Origin: Favolaschia claudopus
Lineage: Eukaryota; Basidiomycota; Agaricomycetes; Agaricales; Mycenaceae
DNA: 64,000 nucleotides
Assembly (NCBI GenBank): GCA_037176885.1
Contig: JAWWNJ010000017.1
Span: forward strand, 248,001 to 312,000
Reading direction: 5' to 3'
This document shows, one piece after another, positions 1-10,634 of this stretch. The translations under genes were made by a program, and so were the position numbers. The notes below the pieces were generated by a model. That model made no database searches. It was not told the origin of the DNA and saw only the letters and a program-made list of their open reading frames with translations. The stretch's first letter is position 1, and the number at the start of each line of letters is the position of its first letter.

Positions 1-299
1 TGCAGTTTCTTGTCTTTCACGGTATCTTTCCTAGCTCTAGCGTCGATGGTCAATACTGCGTCGGTCCCTTTATAAATGTCCATGCAACGTCTTAGAAGGG
101 CGGGCGTGGAGAAACGCTGAATCGTGATTGTGGACCACAGCGTGGAGTGCCCTTCGACCAATGTCTTCCATATCTTGCACACAAGACATAAGGTTCGCCT
201 CAAGTCGACAAAATCCACCCAAGTCGTGTTTGGGTTCGAGGGGTCGAGGGCTTCGAGGAGGATGGCTTCGACCATTTCGGTGGGTAGCGACTGGTGCAT
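1..299 (-). CDS. F-box protein, N-terminal part (cut by window edge)
   Basis: Reading the minus strand from the ATG at 297-299 gives 99 open codons running off the window edge. The protein starts MHQSLPTEMVEAILLEAL and continues with LCLVCKIWKTLV and then STLWSTI. The order LPxE...IL, a Cys-Val-Cys-xxW stretch and a final LW is the usual F-box outline in agaricomycete F-box proteins, whose known role is to tie a substrate-binding tail to Skp1 in an SCF ubiquitin ligase. The substrate-binding tail is outside the window, so no partner can be suggested. It diverges from the exonuclease-like gene at 945 with about 645 bp between start codons. Four further F-box genes lie at 38.8-46.7 kb. Confidence 0.75.
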   Translation of the reverse strand, partial: MHQSLPTEMVEAILLEALDPSNPNTTWVDFVDLRRTLCLVCKIWKTLVEGHSTLWSTITIQRFSTPALLRRCMDIYKGTDAVLTIDARARKDTVKDKKL

Positions 300-944
300 T
301 GTAGGAAAAGATGAGGAACTTGTTTATTTGTTTGGGCTTCTGAGGGCTTTATTTTGTCATCACCCAGTTCGTTAGCTGTGCTTCTATTATCGATGCAATC
401 GACTCAATTCAAACTCACCAGATTTGACAATACTGGCTACACTTTGTCCGGTGCCCATCGCTATACTCCACTCCCTCTCTTACGCCGGGAATTCGGGCGA
501 GTGAAGTGCGCTAAGGCAGCTTGTCACCTTGCGCCGAAATGCATCGACTTCATGGGAGATACTTGCCCTCGAAACACGATAATTGTGTGCTGACCTCTAT
601 ACACAGACTGGAGTACAGCTTGACGCGGACCATAATTACGTGCTTATAGGATTCAAAACTGTGGCAGCAGCAGCGAGCATCAGCAGCGGCAGAGGGATGG
701 TAGGTGCGGCGGCGCAATGCTGGATCCCGAAACCTTATTGTGCCCTGTCATTTCATTCGGTGATCGATGGAAGCTTTCGAGGAACTCATTGAATCATTTC
801 GGGAGTTAACTGTGATTGGCTGGAGACGCGGACATTGCTGCTCGTCCGACAATTCAATCTAATTGAGCTATAACGGCCGCAGCAAATTGGTCGTCACAAT
901 CGCAAACACGCATCCCCTCCTTAACCACTTCCACTGCTATATCC
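300..944. promoter_or_regulatory. Shared upstream region of two divergent genes
   Basis: This stretch separates the start of the minus-strand F-box gene from the start of the plus-strand exonuclease-like gene. Open frames in it are short and show no protein-like composition. No clear TATA box or repeat was found. By position it must hold both promoters, which is inference only. Confidence 0.35.
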
Positions 945-2041
945 ATGTCGGACCGCAAGCATGGTCGCGAGCGCAAGGACCCAAATCCCCGCAAGGTAGA
1001 TTCAATGTGACCATCGTATCTAGACGCCGAATCTTCTCCCTCTAGTTGCCTTCGTATCCTCTCAATACACCGCCAGTAGTAGTCGACAGCGTCGACAAGG
1101 CAAACAACATCTTGGCGACCATCCTGCCTGGCCACTTCATAGGCTTTGATGTAGAGTGCGGGGAACGCAAGGTGTCTGCGAGGGAAATGACATGCGCCAC
1201 TTCTGAAGAACGCAGAGGAATCCAGCGGGCCGAGTTGGAGGAGGCTGGACTTGAAGGGTATGTCGTCCCATGGGACGACGCGGGGGTCAGTCTAATTCAA
1301 ATCGCAACGGCGTACGACGTTGTTGTCCTAGACATGAAAAAAATTCGAGGTGAGCAACCAAATTCGTACAGGATGCGGATCTGAAGGAGGAGCTAGCCAT
1401 CCCCGTCCAATTGAAACGAATATTGGAGGACAGCGCCATTTTTAAATGTGGAAGCGGGCTCTTGTGCGACGGTAAGTATGTGTGGGAAGACCTCCGTCTG
1501 CAACCCAGAGCATTATGCGACCTCGGCTTCATGCTCCGCATTGGGGAGCCGGAGAAGTATGCGAAGCTTTCCGGCAACGTTTCTTTGCAGGATTGCGCTG
1601 CGGAATGTTTGGGACTATACCTTGATAAGACGGAGAGGAACGAGCACGATTGGCGCCATGGCCTGCCTTCACCGACGAACGAGTCGTACGAGGATATGTT
1701 AAAGTGTAAGTGGCCACGAGTTATCGACGGACTCTAACTGAATATATAACAAACACTATGCAGACGCGGCGCTCGACGCCCGCGCGTCGTACGACCTGTA
1801 CGACCCAATATTGGCAAGATTCGTCGCAAAGGAGGGTCACCTTGGACGTGAACTGCCTTTTGACTGGTTCACATTCGATTTCATCAACGGCAGGGCTGTG
1901 CGGATGCAGCGCGACGTCGACGGGCTCGAGGTCGGTTGGACTTACACCTTGTGTCCATGGTACAAGAATGGCAAGTTCTCCGGCTATTGGGGCTATTGGG
2001 ACGTCCGACCGAGTTTTTGTGTATCTTTGAACTGTCTCTAG
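945..2041 (+). CDS. 3'-5' exonuclease-like protein (RNase D/WRN exonuclease type), one unresolved frame break
   Basis: Exon 1 is 945-995 (MSDRKHGRERK...), then a 50-bp GT-AG intron, exon 2 from 1046, a second block from 1372 to 1705, a 58-bp intron and a last exon 1764-2041. The protein shows GHFIGFDVE (first acidic motif of the DEDD exonuclease fold), then IFKCGSGLLCDG and CDLGFMLRI, and finally YAALDARASYDLYDPIL (third exonuclease motif). This family removes nucleotides from 3' ends of DNA or RNA; the substrate here is unknown. The joint at about 1350-1371 is a problem: the two blocks are in different frames, and the only GT-AG pair between them is 22 bp and does not restore the frame. A run of seven A at 1337-1343 lies just upstream. 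Either a one-base indel has broken the gene or the assembly has an error. A decayed relative lies at 50.4-51.0 kb. Confidence 0.7.
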
Positions 2042-2498
2042 AAGTACTAGTAGCATCTCAGATAAATCTATGGCATTCATTGTTTTGGACAGCGTATAAT
2101 GTGGTCGCAGTCAGATGGTGCCGAAAATTGTACTTATGGCTATCCGCATGTCTTGGTGCGGGCTCAGGACCAATTACGACATGCATCAATCCGGCAGTGC
2201 GGCATTACTATGCCTTGGATGACCGGGTCAACTAGCTTTTGATCCCGACTCAAACTTCAGTACTGTTGCTGTCGATGTTCGGTGCTAGTGCCGTTAGTGG
2301 GCTTTGCCGCGCTAGCGGGCCTACGGTCATTATTTTCTTTGTTGTTGGCGCTGCTCTTCTCTTCGTTTGTTTGCTTTCCAGTTGCAATTTGTACATTTGT
2401 ATAGGTGTTTTGATTGAGTATCTACTTTCTGTGGGCAAGCTATTGGACTCCCCATAAGTATGACGTTCCGGATGTTGTAATATGAAAACCACAAACAT
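2042..2498. other. Intergenic, nothing recognised
   Basis: 3' flank of the exonuclease-like gene. Only short open frames with no protein-like features; no repeats noticed. Confidence 0.4.
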
Positions 2499-2755
2499 AT
2501 ACTGTACACTTTCGACCAAAGGTTCACGGGGTGTCACCCGTCACCTTCATTGTTCACTGAACAAATAAGTAGTTCCCAGCACAGCAAATTACCCGATATG
2601 GTAGGCCAAAAGCCGGCCCGAAAATTTTGACGGTTTTTGCCCTTTTTTGAACAAGAAATAGGAGTGTCTTGTCACCCATCACCATGTTCAAAATTGTTCA
2701 GTTCACAGGTGCCCGTTGCCCATCACCTGGACCTTTGGTCGAAAGTGTACAGTAT
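2499..2755. mobile_element. 257-bp inverted-repeat element (MITE-like)
   Basis: Positions 2499-2523 and 2731-2755 are perfect 25-bp inverted repeats, starting ATACTGTACAC and ending GTGTACAGTAT. Inside them, further imperfect inverted similarity is present (GTCACCCGTCACC on the left, GCCCATCACC on the right). There is no open frame of note. The size, terminal inverted repeats and lack of coding capacity fit a miniature inverted-repeat transposable element. A target duplication is not clear beyond a possible TA-type sequence at the edges, so the superfamily cannot be named. Confidence 0.75.
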
Positions 2756-2859
2756 GTTGGGGACCCACACACATCTACGACGGTCAATTTGTAGTTTTAT
2801 TGCTATTTTCAAAAGACTAATGGCATTCACCAAAAATATATATATATTAACGGCGTGGG

Positions 2860-4345
2860 GGTCACCGGCGCGACGTGATGGTGACCGGTCACGTGCTGAT
2901 GCGCGTGCTTAAGCGTGCTTAATTCACCGGATGTACCAATCGTGGTGACCTGGGCAAAATATATTCATGATTGATGTTTTGATCTGTCGTTCGGAAGGTT
3001 TGAAACCTTCGTTTGCACGTTCCGGTAAGTTTACATTGTGTACAATCTCAGAATAGCAAGTTTTTCTTCGTCTTCAGTTCCTGCGCGGCCCGCGCTGACT
3101 TCCCGGGGTTCTGTCTTGCTTGCGAACCGCTTATTGTGGTGGTTTGAAGATGTCATGTCTTAATACAGGGTTCTTTTTGCTACAAAAGTTTGGAACAAAT
3201 AAAAACTTTCATTCCTTCCGTTCGTGACCTGCCGTTCGAACCGATCAGGCACTTCGGTAATGTTCAAATGTCACTGTTCAATCGTTTCGATCGTAAACTT
3301 TGGGTGGTTAGAATGGAAACTCTGTGTGTTCTGGTAAATCAAAATTTGCATTCCTTCCGATCGAACCTTGCAATCCATTCAATCCATTCAGATTGAATTA
3401 CTGCAAAACAAAAAACAAACCAGGTTTGTGTAAGCTGTTCCACCGTATCTGCTGTCCAGAGTGATGCTATAGTCCCTCAAATCTTTTATTTTGAGCAAGA
3501 TTCAGCTGTCTGTATATCTTTCCCTGTGAAAATTACATTTAGAAACAGTGGAAGGTTAACAGACCTTATTCTTTCCCTTGTCATAAATCTGCATAGGGAC
3601 ATTACTCATAAGCATACCATACCCAATATATTGGTTCACAATGCCAAACTCGCAGAAACTCATACTACTTGGCAGCACAAAGTGGATTCTCCCGCGAAAT
3701 TCAAAATGATTGGGAAATTTAGGTGCGGACATCTCCTGAATGAATTGACTGAACTAAATCATTTCTTTTCAGCAAGCATGGCGGAGAACGTTAGATAGAG
3801 CTGCAATCTATCTGTTTCTCTCATGCCCTCTCTCCAAAAAGCACGTTACAAGTGCATTAGCAATTTAGTTGCATACTTATCACCCAAGCTTCTATTTCTC
3901 GGAATTCAGCTCTTTTGCGTGATTAGCGAGAGCTACAACAATTTAAAGAGACTTTCAGACCATTGTTTAGGGTCAGGAATACGCTCAATGCATGGGAAAA
4001 GCGTGCTTTCGACATTCACAGTTTCTCGGGAAGTAAAGCTAATGGGGGATCAAGATAAAATTATGAGATACTTCAGACAGCATAAGAGGGCTCTTTTATG
4101 GCTTCCTATTCCTTTTTCAATTTTTTCGAGCCACCAGAACATCAAAGCCTTGAGTTATAGATTAAACAAAGGTCGCAGTTGCGTTTCACACGCAATTGGC
4201 AATTGCCGGAATGTGTTCCTACAGCCCTGTCGGGCCTCGGACCCAGTAAACCGATCACCAGAGTCTACAATCGTATACTCTGGTGGTTACCTCAGCTACG
4301 CTAAGCGGGGGTCACCAGCGAGGTAACCAGAGCGGTCTGGTTACC
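2860..4345. repeat. Candidate element bounded by paired GGTNACC boxes
   Basis: The left edge has GGTCACC, GGTGACC and GGTCAC within 33 bp. The right edge has GGTCACC, then a perfect 10-bp stem hairpin (4322-4331 with 4336-4345, GGTAACCAGA/TCTGGTTACC) and, just before, a hairpin built on ACCAGAGT/ACTCTGGT at about 4258-4285. The box GGGGGTCACC followed by GCG occurs in both edges. The interior is AT-richer than its surroundings and has only short frames. This may be a non-autonomous transposon with subterminal repeats, but no target duplication was found. Confidence 0.3.
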
Positions 4346-4531
4346 CTAAGTATACTCTATATATTCGAGTTCAGTTGAGGGACCGAATTTCGAGGCGCTC
4401 GGCCGACGGCCTTTTTGCCGTGATGTCATTGTGACGTGTCACATCTGAGCCGTTCGTTTGTCCACTCTTTGCTCCCCGTCTTGCTTCTTGCTATACTGTA
4501 TACTGCTGTGGGCTTTGCGCAATGTCTGATT

Positions 4532-5544
4532 ATGACGACGACCAGTTCACTCAAGGTGTGGATGACAACCCAGGTACATGAGCTGGGATCCATTTCAAGA
4601 ATCTTTGCTCCTTCTTCGCATCTCAGAGTCAAAGTACAATGACGGTCACGGCATTCAGTACTTACTTCAAGGTTGTGTCTGGAAAGCTACGTGCCAAAAA
4701 CTTCAGTGTAACCTGGTCTATCATGCGCACCGACTTCAATAAAATGGAATTTGCTTCCACCGATGATTACAACGGCATGGTCGAAGCAGCCACTGAAAAG
4801 GCCAAGCCCACTGTGAAGTTGGAGTTGATAGAGAAGGGTGATGAGGTGTGTTTTAGTCCCTCATCTGTTTACCTGCACTGACTTGGGGAATCAGCCGGAG
4901 GAAGAAGGCGCTGGCACAGAGAATGAAGGATTGGCATCAAAGAAACACAAAGTATGTTGATGTATAGTGTGATCTTAACGGCTCTCACCGCTTGACAGTT
5001 GACGGACGAGGAACATAAAATGGCAGTGTCACGTCCCGTGCCCTTCCCAGGACTCCTACGCACTTTCCCACGCAGTCCCATCCCTCTCCAGCACTGGACC
5101 TATCTCCCTGTTCATCCAGTCGACCCTTCTGATACTCGCTTGTGCATTCCGATATGCTTCCGTCCTATCCGACCCTCTTGTCCAAGACTCCTAACCTGGA
5201 CTCCAACCTCCCGGAGTATCCTACTGCATTATACAACTCCGAGCTCCCCTCACCGGAGTTTCTGTAGCACTATGGAACCCAGTCGGACTTCCAGTTTGGA
5301 TCTCGACTTCACCTTTGCCTTCTCCATGCCGTTCCGACCTATGGCGCACTTCCCCATGGAACCCTCGGACTCCGAGGAGTGTCCCCCGGAGTTCCTGACA
5401 GTGCCATCGACTTCCTCGGACTTCCGTACAGTCTGTCGGAGTCCCAATCCCATTGGCATTCAAGTCGACTCCGCTCCTATCGCACTTCTCCTGTCCATCC
5501 CACTTCCCTTGTGCTCTCCATGCTTTGCACATGTCCTGGACTAA
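4532..5544 (+). CDS. Spliced hypothetical gene running into repeat DNA
   Basis: Three introns can be seen: 4574-4626 (GTACAT...CTCAG), one starting after the Asp-Glu codons near 4849 and ending CAG near 4896, and one ending at 4998. Spliced together they give a segment with VSGKLRAKNFSVTWSIM, then VKLELIEKGDE, then PEEEGAGTENEGLASKKHK and LTDEEHKMA. An ATG at 4532 joins in frame; an earlier ATG at 4522 gives an acidic start (MSDYDDDQFTQG) but does not join. After about position 5043 the frame stays open to 5544 but reads into the ACTCCG-rich repeat and loses protein character. I do not recognise the family. The clean splice sites suggest a once-functional gene whose 3' end was replaced by repeat DNA. 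Confidence 0.35.
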
Positions 5545-6610
5545 TTCCTTGGACATCTCGGACTCCGACACAGCCTCGGACTTCGGAGTTTGATCTACAA
5601 CTCCATAGCCCTCAGCCGGAGCAATGGGTTTTTACGCAATGAAGTATTCTGAGCGTTTCCCGTTAATTCGACTTGTGGACTCTTCCTCTGTGGCACAGTG
5701 CAACTCCGAATAACTCCGCTGGAGTTCTCCGACCATCCGGTCCGACTCGGAGTTCTCCCCGCACCTCAAGAATCTCCCGGACTTGCTCTAGTGTCCCGGA
5801 GTTTGGGTTTTATCATGTGTGCGCATTTCCGTTCATCCGTCTTGGCATTTTTATTGTCTTTGTTACTTCCTTGCCTCATTGCTATGCCTTATGACCCTAT
5901 GCATCACTTCCGTCACTTCCCATCAATCCTCCCTTATTGTCTTCAGTTCCACTTACCTCCTTCCGGTTACATGTCTTATTGTTCTTATTGTTTTAGCTCC
6001 GGACTTTGCTCGGACTTTCTGTTTAGTTTAAATATCCTTCCGTATTCAGTAGTACCTCAGTCTGATTATCGACAACAACTATAATCTTGTCTCTGGTCCT
6101 CCTTGTCCTGCTTACCTTATCCTCTTGCTTTAATGCTATTTATCTTGCTCTTCACTTCTTTGTTCGACTTGGTCTGAAATTGGGCACGAGCGTAGAGAAC
6201 GGCGCAGCGCGCGAGCTGAAGCCAAGCCCACTCCAATCCTTCCTCCGATCTCCGCTCCGAACTCCGATCCGAACTCCGCCGGACTTTCCCACGACTTTCG
6301 GAGTCCTCCTGTGCGGAGTCACCTCTTCTTTCTGCTTCTGCACCTGCACTTGCACCTCGGACTTCATCTCCGGTTATCTCCGACCTCTGGTACTCCGAAT
6401 ATGCTTGTGTGCGTCTGGAGTATCTGTTCATCTACTCCACTTCCCCTTCTCGCCCTTTGCTTCATCTCCCGGAGCATTGTCTTGTCCACCACTCTGTCCC
6501 GAAACTTCATTCCGTCCATTTCGCAGTCTTGCCAGACTTCCGTCCCTCAACTCCGGCTTCTCTGATCTGTCCCTCGGAGTTTTCCACGGAGATCCGTCCC
6601 GATCCGTGAC
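5045..6610. repeat. Stretch crowded with ACTCCG/CGGAGT words
   Basis: The palindromic word ACTCCGGAGT and its halves (ACTCCG, CGGAGT, CCGGAGT, TCGGACT) recur dozens of times at irregular spacing over 1.5 kb, on a strongly C+T-rich plus strand. The words are not in a regular tandem register. Long frames on both strands here are by-products of the low complexity. Similar but distinct words (GGCGGAGG) fill the 3.3-kb transposon at 10.6-13.9 kb. Confidence 0.6.
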
Positions 6611-7525
6611 AGGCAGAGACAATGGCACAGTTCAAGGCGACTTACAGCTGTGCGGATAAGAAGTGCTCTTTCCTGACATGTTACTTGGGCAACCGGAGAG
6701 CACGTCCGCCTGACCCCCGATTCATCTGAATACTTGGGCAGCGGCTATTGTAAGTGTCCAATCCGGTGTCATGAGGTGTACTGAAGTCTCAATAGGTTGC
6801 GAATGTGCCGGAGGTTGATGTTCACCACCCACCGGCAGACAAGATGTGCTGCGCGCCGGCGAGTGCACGGCACCGCTGGGCACGGAATCCAGCAAAAAAA
6901 ATCCAGGGGGTTTGGGCGGAGCCCCGACAAGCTGTGTACCCCCCCACTTGTGTCTATCAACGAACATGGTGAAATATGTGTTTTGACACGTTGAGTAACA
7001 TGCAACACAGGGATCATTGTTCCTCAAGTATAGATGTGATATCCAAGAAGCCATTAAGGGAAGTCAACAATGATGTTACTCAGGTAACATGCATGATACT
7101 GATGAAGCCTTTGGCCATATCTTCAATATACTGTGACAGTGCTCACAATGTAAGTGAATTTGTTACACACACATTGCTCTTGTCAGGGAAGGCAAACTGT
7201 GTATATAGTATATTCAGGTGTACAGGGATACATACAGATGAACTGGGAATGAACTGATGACCACAAGAGAAACAGGATTATTCATACAGTAAGAGCTCAT
7301 TTTCTACTGTGATTTGTGCAGTTTCAATGTTGTCTTGACAAAATTAATAATCCTTGTCTTGATTTTCTGCCTCAATGGATGTACATTTGTGGTAGTAGAG
7401 AGAGGTGCAGATAATAGTGAATGAGCAGTAACAGAAGAGGAGTCCACTAATGGCTCGGATTCGTTGTGGCCTGTCAGCTTATCTCCCGTGCATGGTTCAA
7501 CGACATTCTGTACAGCACAGTCATT
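6611..7525. other. 3' flank of the NLR-like gene; one tiny cysteine-containing frame
   Basis: A 35-codon frame starts at ATG 6622 (CADKKCSFLTCYLGN) and is followed by a possible intron (GTAAGT near 6750 to ATAG near 6793), but no convincing product continues. Around 6900-6945 there is GGGTTTGGGCGGAGCCCCGAC, a GC-rich word of a kind often seen at repeat ends. The rest is featureless. Confidence 0.3.
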
Positions 7526-10308
7526 TTATCCCTCAATGGGCTTTGCTGCTGGTCGGAGAGCCTGAGCTTCAGTGAAACAGCACTGACTTTCAAGAGTATG
7601 TGCAAGGCTTGCCATGCTGGTCAAAGTGTCGGGATGCTCCTTGCCCAACACTTGCTTTCTTGCTTCTAGAACAGCAACCTCAAGCTCTTCTGCTTCATTC
7701 AATCTCCCCTGGTTCTGGTAAGTAGATGCAAGGTTGGCCATGCTTCTCAGAGTGTCAGGATGCTCCTTGCCCAACACTCGCTTTCTTGCCTCCAAAACTG
7801 TAACCTCAAGCTGTTCTGCCTCATTTAGTCTGCCCTGGTCCCGGTACGTACATGCAAGGTTGGCCATGCTGAACAGAGTGTCTGGATGCTCCTCTCCCAA
7901 CAGCCGCTTTCTTGCTTTCAGAACTGTGACCTCAAGCTGTTCTGCCTCGCTCCATTGGCCCTGCTTCTGGTAGGTAGATGCAAGGCTGGCCATGCTAGTC
8001 AAAGTGTCAGGATGCTCCTTCTCCAGCAGCTGCTTTCTTGCCTCTAAAACTGTGACCTCAAGCTGTTCTGCCTCATTCAATCTACCCTGGTCCCGGTAGG
8101 TACATGCAAGGTTGGCCATACTTCTCAGAGTGTCAGGATGCTCCTTGCCCAACACCCGCTTTCTTGCTTCTAGAACTGCACCCTGGAGCTGTTCTGCCTT
8201 GCTCCATCTGCCCTGCCTCCAGTATGTAGATGCAAGGTTGGCCATGCTGTCCAGAGTGTTAGGATGCTCCTTGCCCAACACCTGCTTTCTTGCTTCTAGA
8301 ACTAGGACCTCAAGCTCTTCTGCCTCACTCCATCTGCCCTGGACATGATAAGTAGATGCAAGGCTGGCCATGCCAAATAGAGTGTCTGGATGCTGCGGGC
8401 CCAACAACCACTTTCTCGTTTCTAGAACTGCAACTTCGAGCTGTTCTGCCTCGCTCCATCTGCCCTGTCTCCAGTAAGTAGATGCAAGGTCGGCCATGCT
8501 ATCCAGAGTGTTTGGATGCTCCTTGCCTAGCACCCACTTTCTCGCTTCTAAAACTGTGACCTGGAGTTGTTCTGCCTCGCTCCATCTGCCCTGCCTCCAG
8601 TAAGTAGATGCAAGGTTGGCCATGGTGTCCAGAGTGTCAGGATGCTCCTCCCCCAGCAGCTGTTTGCTGGCTTCTAGAGCTGCTACCTCAAGCTGTTCTG
8701 CATGATGAAAATGGCCTTGGTCATACAGTACCAATGCTATCCTAGGTGCAACAGCTTTGTCTATGCTGTTCAGAAATAGTTCAAGATTTTGCATAATGTG
8801 GTTCAAAATCTGGTAGCGATATTGATAGGCCTCCATTTCAAATCTCCATGGCACAGATAATCCAAGTATGGCAAGAACATACTCTTTCATCTTGTTCTTT
8901 GATATTGACAAAGCACTCCATTGCTGAACCAAAGGATGGACAGTATATGAATCATCCAACTGATTCTGCTCAATCAATGAATATGACTGCAGCTCTCTGG
9001 TTACTTCACTGAAAACCAAAGAGTCCCACCCGCAGTCTTTGTTTCCTCCTCCAATTTGGGCCAGGAGTTCTGTGACTTCTTCCTGTAAATTTGAGTCTTG
9101 AAGCTTCTCATCAGACAGTATGGCCCTTTGGAAGATTTCTTCTCTTATGTTTTGGTGATGTAATTGCGAACATATCTGTAAAAGTGTTTGTGCAGGTGAA
9201 CTTAGCTTCTTGTAGCTCAGATCCCAAGTTGCATATACTGCTAAAGCATATTGGCTTTGAGCTTGAATCCCACTTTGAGCCAAAAGCCTGTCTCGAGAAG
9301 ATTTATAGACTTTCAGATAGATATTCAGTTTGCCACACGTATAAATGTATCCTCCAGCTTGTGCAACAGCAAGAGCAAAGCAGTGAAGTTCCTGGATTGT
9401 ATCAACTTACATGACCTCATTTGTCAAAAATTCTGCAGACCTTTACTATGGCTGTAGCCAGCTCTTCTTTGTTAGGAGCTTGGGCTTTGGTACCAACCAG
9501 CTTCAATAGCAGGTTCTTTGCATCTTCAATCTTCAAGTCTGCTACTCTGAAAACCTCTCCATTTGGACAGAGTTCTGCATGCATACAGACTTCAGGATTC
9601 CGAGTTGTGATTATGATATTGCCAAATGAGCAAGGAGGGAAGAATTTTCCAATATCCAGTTGGGTGTCGTCAGCATTATCAAATAGGAGTAGCCATTCAC
9701 TTTGCTGGCTTGCAAGCCACTGCAAACCTTCCTGTGCAGTATCTGCAGAGCCAATAGATGCAAGTAGTTTTAGGTCTGTTTCTGCTGTTTGTTCGCTTGT
9801 GGCATCAACAAACAAAATATCAGAAAAGCTGAGGGCAGCATTAGTAATCTTTAGTACATTTTGAAGATTTGTCACACCGCTTGTTGGCTTGTGCCTCTTC
9901 TACAAATTTCAGAGCAATCTGACTTTTTCCAGAGCCACCAAGCCCATGCAAGACAAAGATATGTCTGGAGCCTTGGTTTTGGTTGAACAGTTGATGCATC
10001 TTTTCCAAGATGCCTTGTTGTCCTGTGAAAGTGGACACTGGCAAAGGGCAAGGTTTCCGGCTCTTTGTTTTCCTCGCTTCAGAGGCAACTTGCAGATCTA
10101 TCAAAATTGTCAGGACATTCATTTAACTTATTCTACAAGCAGAACAGACATACTGCCATTGACAGTGAAACTCAATTGAGGACCCTCTCCTGCCCCACCA
10201 TGCCCTCCTGAGCCACTGCCTCCTGTACCTCCTGACCCCCCGGTACCCGCCTACAACAGAATCTGATCACCAGGTACAGGAGTTTTGTCCACTCAAATTA
10301 CATACCAT
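7526..10308 (-). CDS. NLR-like protein: Gly-rich N-terminus, NB-ARC, TPR repeats (copy A)
   Basis: Exons on the minus strand are 10308-10306 (the ATG alone), 10250-10154, 10097-9878, 9828-9441 and 9391-7526. Introns are 49-56 bp and all frames join, giving 857 residues. Residues 1-33 are glycine-rich (AGTGGSGGTGGSGSGG). A P-loop GLGGSGKS lies at about 85-92, a Walker B WLLLFDNADD at about 152-161 and a TTRNPE sensor near 176. The C-terminal half has nine 42-residue TPRs of the kinesin-light-chain type (HPDTLxSMANLASTYxxQGR). Fungal proteins of this build are NTPase switches thought to act in self/non-self or immune responses; TPRs serve as the sensing surface. An ATG at 10318 upstream would need a poorer donor site (GTCTAT), so the ATG ending exactly at the GTATGT donor is preferred. 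A damaged paralogue lies at 24960-28022. Confidence 0.85.
7540..8700 (-). repeat. 126-bp tandem repeats encoding the TPRs of copy A
   Basis: Nine DNA units of about 126 bp, one per 42-residue TPR, run head to tail. Neighbouring units share long identical stretches (for example the codons for GKEHPDTLRSMANLA occur twice), which suggests recent unit exchange or gene-conversion-like copying. Such arrays change unit number easily. Confidence 0.75.
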
Positions 10309-10634
10309 AGACCTTCATGGTGCCCAGAGTGATTGAGCTTGAGCTCATTGTGGAGAGTTGTAAGACTGCTAGTGAAATTTGTTGTCGTGGTCAAGTCGAG
10401 AGAGTTTGGGCAGTGCACGTGGTAACCGCATTGGACATGTCAAATGAAGGCTGGCGCGGCCCGGTCCTAAAAATACCAACTGATTACAATTTTTTTCCCT
10501 TGTTTTGAGCAGTGAATGCAGGATGGAGCGAGCAGATTGTTACAGTCCCATTTGAAAGCTTTTATACATGCCAGCTTGACTTGAAATTTTCGCCAGGAAC
10601 AAGTCGAATCTTTGAGTTGTGATCGGAGACAGAA
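10309..10634 (-). promoter_or_regulatory. Upstream region of NLR-like copy A, conserved in copy B
   Basis: This stretch is closely matched by 28023-28270 upstream of copy B. The shared parts include GCCCAGAGTGATTGAGCTTG and GAAATTTGTTGTCGTGG, and a CTTGTTTTGAGCAGTGAAT block. No protein frame explains the conservation, so shared promoter and 5' leader from the duplication is the simplest reading. Confidence 0.5.
10627..10634. repeat. Target-site duplication, left copy (AGACAGAA)
   Basis: Matches 13953-13960 exactly. It sits directly outside the left terminal inverted repeat. Confidence 0.85.

Noticed and set aside
4999..5571. 181-codon and 116-codon frames on opposite strands
   Set aside because: Beyond the first few codons they read through ACTCCG-rich low-complexity DNA and have no domain.
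7734..8348. Plus-strand frames of about 80 codons rich in Ser/Leu over the NLR-like copy A
   Set aside because: They are antisense readings of the 126-bp TPR repeats and recur with the same period; not genes.
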